Of a DNA stretch of 22,503 bases, positions 18,977 to 22,503 are shown piece by piece. A model generated the notes under the pieces. That model had not been told where the DNA came from. It ran no database searches and saw nothing but the letters and a program-made list of their open reading frames with translations. The stretch is from assembly GCF_901875635.1 (NCBI RefSeq), contig NZ_CABFMN010000140.1:1-22503 (forward strand), in the 5' to 3' direction. How positions within the stretch are numbered: the stretch's first letter is position 1; each line of letters starts with the position of its first letter. This DNA comes from Xylophilus ampelinus (GTDB lineage: Bacteria > Pseudomonadota > Gammaproteobacteria > Burkholderiales > Burkholderiaceae_C). The position numbers were made by a program, and so were the translations under genes.

Positions 18977-19038
18977 TTTCTCGATTTGTCAGCTTGGCGC
19001 AAGCCTTGTTGCGCGTCTGTGAGCGCCTTGTGACGAAT
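18959..19038 (+). promoter_or_regulatory. candidate operator cluster and promoter region of yjcH-actP
   Basis: Two tandem nonamers, ATTCGTCAC (18959-18967) and ATTCGTTAC (18968-18976), are followed by an inverted copy, TGTGACGAAT (19029-19038), complementary to ATTCGTCACA at 18959-18968. Direct repeats are typical targets of OmpR-family regulators, and such a regulator is encoded immediately upstream. A weak sigma-54-like TGGCGC-N5-TTGTT (18995-19010) lies between the sites; its -12 GC is replaced by GT, so I give it little weight. Confidence 0.4.
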
Positions 19039-19118
19039 GATTGCGCCGCGCCCACAGGCCCGGCGGTGCGCCGAAGAATGCGCTCCAGGCTCAATCCAGA
19101 TGCCAGGAGACAACCCCC

Positions 19119-19439
19119 ATGAGCGACCCTGCCGCCGACACCATCACGGAGCGCATTCGCTCCCATCCGAAGTACGTCGCGCTCAAGCGCAAGCGCAACC
19201 GCTTCGGCATCGTGCTCACGGTACTGATGCTGCTCGTGTACTACGGCTACATCGCGCTCATCGCGTTCGACAAGCCCTTCCTCGCGCAGCCCATCGGCGC
19301 CGGCGTGACCACGCTGGGCATCCCCATCGGGCTGGGCGTGATCGTCTTCACCATCGTCATCACGCTGCTGTACATCCGCCGCGCGAACGGCGAGTTCGAC
19401 CGCGAAACCGCCGAGATCCTGAAAGAGGCCACGAAATGA
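19119..19439 (+). CDS. yjcH: DUF485 membrane protein YjcH
   Basis: A 106-residue DUF485 inner-membrane protein, matching E. coli YjcH, which is encoded between acs and actP. It has an N-terminal polar helix ([19 protein letters not shown]), two membrane helices (about [20 protein letters not shown] and [19 protein letters not shown]) and a charged C-terminus ([20 protein letters not shown]). Its role is thought to support or associate with the acetate symporter; the mechanism is not established. AGGAGA at 19105-19110 lies eight bases before ATG. Its stop overlaps the actP start (ATGA). Confidence 0.94.
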   Translation: MSDPAADTITERIRSHPKYVALKRKRNRFGIVLTVLMLLVYYGYIALIAFDKPFLAQPIGAGVTTLGIPIGLGVIVFTIVITLLYIRRANGEFDRETAEILKEATK

Positions 19440-21166
19440 ACCGCGCCACCCTCGCACGCCTGGCCGTCACCCTGTCGGCCTTTGCCGCCGGCCTGGCCCA
19501 TGCGGCCGGTGGCGACGTTGGCCAGGTCGCCAAGCAGCCGACCAACTGGATCGCCATCGGCATGTTCACCGTCTTCGTGCTGGGCACGCTCTACATCACC
19601 AAGTGGGCGGCGGCCAAGACCAAGTCGGCGGCCGACTTCTACACCGCCGGCGGCGGCATCACCGGCTTCCAGAACGGGCTGGCCATCGCGGGCGACTACA
19701 TGTCGGCCGCGTCCTTCCTCGGCATCTCGGCCGCGGTGATGGCCACGGGCTACGACGGGTTGATCTACTCCATCGGCTTCCTCGTCGGCTGGCCCATCAT
19801 CACCTTCCTCATGGCCGAGCGGCTGCGCAACCTGGGCAAGTTCACCTTTGCCGACGTGGCGGGCTACCGCTTCAAGCCCGGGCCGATTCGCGCCTTCGCG
19901 GCCAGCGGCACGCTGGTGGTGGTGGCCTTCTACCTCATCGCGCAGATGGTCGGCGCGGGCCAGCTCATCAAGCTGCTGTTCGGGCTCGACTACTGGGTGG
20001 CGGTGGTCATCGTCGGCGCGCTGATGATGATCTACGTGCTCTTCGGCGGCATGACCGCCACCACCTGGGTGCAGATCATCAAGGCCTGCCTGCTGCTGGC
20101 CGGCGTGACCTTCATGGCCATCATGGTGCTGGCGGCCTTCAACTTCAGCCCCGAGGCGCTGTTCGCCAGGTCGGTCGAGGTGCGCACGCAGATCGCCGCC
20201 AACGGCGGCAAGACGCCCGCCGAGGCGCAGGCCATCGGCCTAGCCATCATGGGCCCCGGCGGCTTCGTGAAGGACCCGATCTCGGCCATCAGCTTCGGCA
20301 TGGCGCTGATGTTCGGCACTGCGGGCCTGCCGCACATCCTGATGCGCTTCTTCACCGTGCCCGACGCCAAGCAGGCGCGCAAGTCGGTGGGCTGGGCCAC
20401 CGTGTGGATCGGGTACTTCTACCTGCTAATCTTCATCATCGGCTTCGGCGCCATCACCCTGGTGCTGACGAATCCGGAATTTGCCAACACGGTGACCGGC
20501 GTCATCCACGGCGGCGCCGGCGCTACCAACATGGCGGCCGTGCTGGTGGCCAAGTCGGTGGGCGGCAACGTGTTCTACGGCTTCATCTCGGCCGTGGCCT
20601 TCGCGACCATCCTCGCGGTGGTAGCCGGCCTCACGCTGTCGGGTGCGTCGGCCGTGTCGCACGACCTGTACGCCACCCTGGTCAAGAAGGGCCAGGCCGA
20701 CAGCAAGGCCGAACTGAAGGTGTCACGCATCACCACCATCGCGCTGGGCATCGTCGCCGTGCTGCTGGGCATCGCCTTCGAGAAGCAGAACATCGCCTTC
20801 ATGGTCAGCCTGGCCTTCGCGGTGGCCGCGTCGGCCAACTTCCCGGTCCTCTTCATGAGCGTGCTGTGGAAGGACTGCACCACCAAGGGCGCCGTCATCG
20901 GCGGCGCGCTGGGCCTGATCGCCTCGGTCGGCCTGACCATCGTCTCGCCCTCGGTGTGGGAAGCGACGCTGGGCAACCCCAAGGGCACCGCGCTGTTCCC
21001 GTATGCGTCGCCGGCCTTGTTCTCCATGACCATCGGCTTTGTCGGCATCTGGCTGTTCAGCCTGATGGACCGCAGCCGGCAGGCCGCCGCCGAACGGGCT
21101 GCGTTCCCGGCGCAGCAGGTGCGGTCGGAGACGGGGCTGGGGGCGGCGGGGGCGTCGGGGCATTGA
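19436..21166 (+). CDS. actP: cation/acetate symporter ActP
   Basis: Sodium:solute symporter family (SSS) transporter for acetate and related short-chain monocarboxylates, 576 residues, slightly longer than E. coli ActP. A cleavable signal-like N-terminus ([20 protein letters not shown], then AHA) precedes about 13 membrane helices. Family motifs include [77 protein letters not shown] and [18 protein letters not shown]. The cytosolic C-terminal tail is short and ends in Gly/Ala-rich residues. It is translationally coupled to yjcH and supplies substrate to the Acs enzyme encoded upstream on the other strand. No clear terminator follows; a short stem at 21237-21251 lacks a T tract. Confidence 0.95.
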   Translation: MNRATLARLAVTLSAFAAGLAHAAGGDVGQVAKQPTNWIAIGMFTVFVLGTLYITKWAAAKTKSAADFYTAGGGITGFQNGLAIAGDYMSAASFLGISAAVMATGYDGLIYSIGFLVGWPIITFLMAERLRNLGKFTFADVAGYRFKPGPIRAFAASGTLVVVAFYLIAQMVGAGQLIKLLFGLDYWVAVVIVGALMMIYVLFGGMTATTWVQIIKACLLLAGVTFMAIMVLAAFNFSPEALFARSVEVRTQIAANGGKTPAEAQAIGLAIMGPGGFVKDPISAISFGMALMFGTAGLPHILMRFFTVPDAKQARKSVGWATVWIGYFYLLIFIIGFGAITLVLTNPEFANTVTGVIHGGAGATNMAAVLVAKSVGGNVFYGFISAVAFATILAVVAGLTLSGASAVSHDLYATLVKKGQADSKAELKVSRITTIALGIVAVLLGIAFEKQNIAFMVSLAFAVAASANFPVLFMSVLWKDCTTKGAVIGGALGLIASVGLTIVSPSVWEATLGNPKGTALFPYASPALFSMTIGFVGIWLFSLMDRSRQAAAERAAFPAQQVRSETGLGAAGASGH

Positions 21167-21375
21167 GGGGTGCAAGCCGTCGATCTTGTGCACTTGTTGC
21201 ATTGCTCCCGCAGCCCTGCATTTCTCTTTGGGCATCGCCGCGCAACGCGGCAGCCTACATTCAGACTACGACGGTCGACGGTGATTCGGTGAGAGAACGG
21301 GAGTCGTTGTGGCAGAGGCCCGCACTGAAGCCTTGGGTCTTTGAAGCAGTCAAGTTCCTACAGGGGTGAGAGTCC
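21167..21375. other. intergenic stretch after actP without a recognised gene
   Basis: This holds a small stem GCCGCG-CAA-CGCGGC (21237-21251) and otherwise nothing I can identify. Base composition falls toward its right side, where the accessory, IS-interrupted gene begins. The short frames here show no protein-like pattern. Confidence 0.5.
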
Positions 21376-21632
21376 TCAAGCGAGTCGCTCCAGCGCGGCC
21401 ATTGCGCGCGCGAGACTCGCTGACTTTCCGCGTGCCACATGGGGACGCCACTTCTTTTCAACGAATTCACAGACACGCAAGTTGTACGCCGGCCCAATCC
21501 GAGGATACGAAGCATCGTAATTTCTCGGTACCAAGTCTGCTTTCAAGTCCGCGCTGGCATGCGATCGGGCAAGCTCCAAGAGCGAGCGCTTTGGATCATT
21601 AAGTTCATCAGGACGCTTTGGTACTTCGTTAG
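21376..21632 (-). pseudogene. 3' fragment of an IS-interrupted gene, DUF4276-like C-terminus
   Basis: About 85 codons remain, ending at the stop at 21378-21376. The upstream boundary is the IS5 end at 21632/21633. The peptide reads naturally: PNEVPKRPDELNDPKRSLLE, then LVPRNY, YPRIGPAYNLRVCEFVEKKW, and SASLARAMAALERLA. The order 'DPK..LLELAR', 'D(L/M)VPR', 'R(I/V)GPAYN.R..EFVE..W' and 'S.SLARA..AL' resembles the C-terminal part of DUF4276 proteins as I remember them; this is recognition from memory. Codons are clearly less GC-rich than in neighbouring genes, suggesting acquisition by transfer. The IS end supplies an in-frame ATG at 21654 that could give a 92-residue fusion peptide. The missing 5' part should lie beyond the other end of the IS, outside the window. 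Confidence 0.55.
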
Positions 21633-21644
21633 GGAAGGTCTGAA

Positions 21645-21683
21645 CAACTCGCAAACGAGCGCTATCTAAGCGCGCGCGAGTTG
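21645..21683. repeat. nested hairpin just inside the IS end
   Basis: CAACTCGC (21645-21652) pairs perfectly with GCGAGTTG (21676-21683), and inside it GCGCT (21659-21663) pairs with AGCGC (21669-21673). It lies between the transposase stop and the terminal repeat. Such structures can block transcription or translation entering or leaving an IS. Confidence 0.6.
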
Positions 21684-21747
21684 CAAGGGGTGGCGGAATG
21701 CATGCTCGAATCGACTTTCAATGCGATTTCGGCGTCGTTCCTGGCCT

Positions 21748-22503
21748 TCACGCCAGCGTCGGACGCACCACGCCCATCAGTTGCCTTCGTGCCATCCACA
21801 GATTCGACAGCGCGAACAGAGTCAGCAGATGCGCGGTGTTCTTCTGCAGTCCACGGAAGCGCACCTTCACGAGTCCAAACTGGCGCTTAATCACGCGGAA
21901 GGGATGCTCGACTTTCGCCCGCATGCTGGCCTTTGCATGTTCGCGCTGCTGTACTCGCGCCTTGGCTTTTCCCTCAGACAGCTTGGCGATGTCGCTGGGC
22001 CGCGCGGCAATGTGCCACTTCACGTCGCGCTCGACGCGGCTTTGCGCACCGCGATAGCCCGAGTCAGCCCACACTTGAATCTCCTTGCCGTGCAGCAGAT
22101 CGGCTACCTGCTCCACGTCCGCTTCATTGGCTGGCGTCGTCGTGACCGTGTGCACCAGGCCGCTTTCGGCGTCTACGCCGATGTGCGCCTTCATGCCGAA
22201 GTGCCACTGGTTGCCCTTCTTCGTTTGATGCATCTCCGGATCGCGCTCGCCCTTGGCGTTCTTCGTCGAACTGGGCGCCGCGATGATCGTCGCGTCGACG
22301 ATGCTGCCCCGCTTCAGCAGCAGCCCCTTGCGCGATAGATGCGCGTTGACCTGCTTGAAGATGTCCTCGGCTAGGTCGGACTCCTCCAGCATGTGCCGGA
22401 AGTTCAGGATCGTCGTCTCGTCGGGGATCGGCTCGCTGAGCTTCAGGCCCGCGAAGTTGCGCAGCGACGCGATCTCATACAGCGCTTCCTCCATCGCCGG
22501 GTC
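21748..22503 (-). CDS. IS5-family transposase, N-terminus outside the window
   Basis: DDE transposase of the IS5 family, 251 residues visible. The frame is open to the window edge (DPA before MEEALYEIASLRNFAGL), so about 70-80 N-terminal residues are missing compared with typical IS5 transposases. The DUF772-like N-terminal part ends around IPDETTILNFRHMLEE. Catalytic residues are the first Asp in SIVDATIIAAPSS, the second Asp in QVWADSGYRG and Glu in AKVEHPFRVIKRQFG. HFGMKAHIGVDAESGLVHTV is the family-typical core. No frameshift or stop interrupts the visible part, so the element may be active. Confidence 0.93.
   Translation of the reverse strand, partial: DPAMEEALYEIASLRNFAGLKLSEPIPDETTILNFRHMLEESDLAEDIFKQVNAHLSRKGLLLKRGSIVDATIIAAPSSTKNAKGERDPEMHQTKKGNQWHFGMKAHIGVDAESGLVHTVTTTPANEADVEQVADLLHGKEIQVWADSGYRGAQSRVERDVKWHIAARPSDIAKLSEGKAKARVQQREHAKASMRAKVEHPFRVIKRQFGLVKVRFRGLQKNTAHLLTLFALSNLWMARRQLMGVVRPTLA

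Larger units (their letters stand above)
21633..22503 (-). mobile_element. IS5-family insertion sequence (3' end; continues beyond window)
   Basis: The element end is placed at 21633, where GGAAGGTCTGAACAACTC begins. This resembles IS5-group terminal inverted repeats (GGAAGGTGCGAA type). The adjacent TTAG (21629-21632) fits the YTAR target preference of that group and would be one copy of the target duplication. The other end lies beyond 22503. A nested hairpin lies just inside the end, and the transposase fills most of the rest. Confidence 0.8.

Noticed and set aside
18995..19010. Sigma-54 promoter upstream of yjcH
   Set aside because: TGGC at -24 is present, but the nearly invariant GC at -12 is GT. 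I mention it only as a weak possibility.
21237..21251. GCCGCG-CAA-CGCGGC as the actP terminator
   Set aside because: The stem is good but no T tract follows, and it lies about 70 bases after the stop without other support.
21261..21515. An 84-codon minus-strand frame overlapping the DUF4276-like fragment
   Set aside because: It is in a different frame from the protein-like 21376-21632 sequence and shows no motif or sensible composition.

Overview
The window is high-GC chromosomal DNA of a betaproteobacterium. It most likely comes from the Comamonadaceae (Variovorax/Acidovorax/Ramlibacter-like). The evidence is protein content and gene order: an urtABCDE urea transporter with a fused UrtB, acs beside yjcH-actP, PPK2 next to a PHB-depolymerase-like esterase, and a short hypothetical protein of a type I associate with this family. 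Three copies of a GCTAT-N7-ATAGC intergenic motif and several hairpin repeats fit the same picture. This assignment rests on recognition, not on a search.

Layout. 1-320 holds no gene: it carries an eight-base tandem array and a palindrome-containing element. 321-2158 (minus) is a PHP-domain nucleotide phosphatase/RNase with an EamA/DMT exporter overlapping its stop. 2345-2626 (plus) is a small conserved hypothetical gene. 2636-3661 (minus) is a ZntB/CorA-type metal transporter. 3748-5858 (plus) is a polyphosphate kinase 2 followed by a PHB-depolymerase-family esterase. 5997-12117 (plus) is the complete high-affinity urea ABC transporter urtABCDE. An intrinsic terminator separates urtA from urtB, and two large related hairpins sit at the urtB/urtC and urtD/urtE junctions. 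No urease gene is visible.

12218-21166 reads as an acetate/acyl activation module. On the minus strand an AMP-dependent acyl-CoA synthetase (TTG start) precedes acs. Divergently on the plus strand lie a soluble hybrid PAS histidine kinase, an overlapping OmpR-type response regulator, then yjcH (DUF485) and actP (acetate symporter). ActP imports short-chain acids and Acs and its neighbour activate them. The two-component pair between them is a natural candidate for their regulator. A CGTCAC-type repeat cluster upstream of yjcH could be its binding site.

21167-22503 is accessory DNA: an IS5-family element, cut by the window end, inserted at a TTAG target into a lower-GC gene. The surviving tail of that gene resembles DUF4276 proteins, which I associate with ATPase-linked accessory loci.

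The points most worth follow-up are the two operon-internal hairpins, the roughly 66-base noncoding element shared by 236-301 and 18911-18976, the candidate acetate-responsive two-component locus, and the gene broken by the IS. I found no tRNA, rRNA or CRISPR array.
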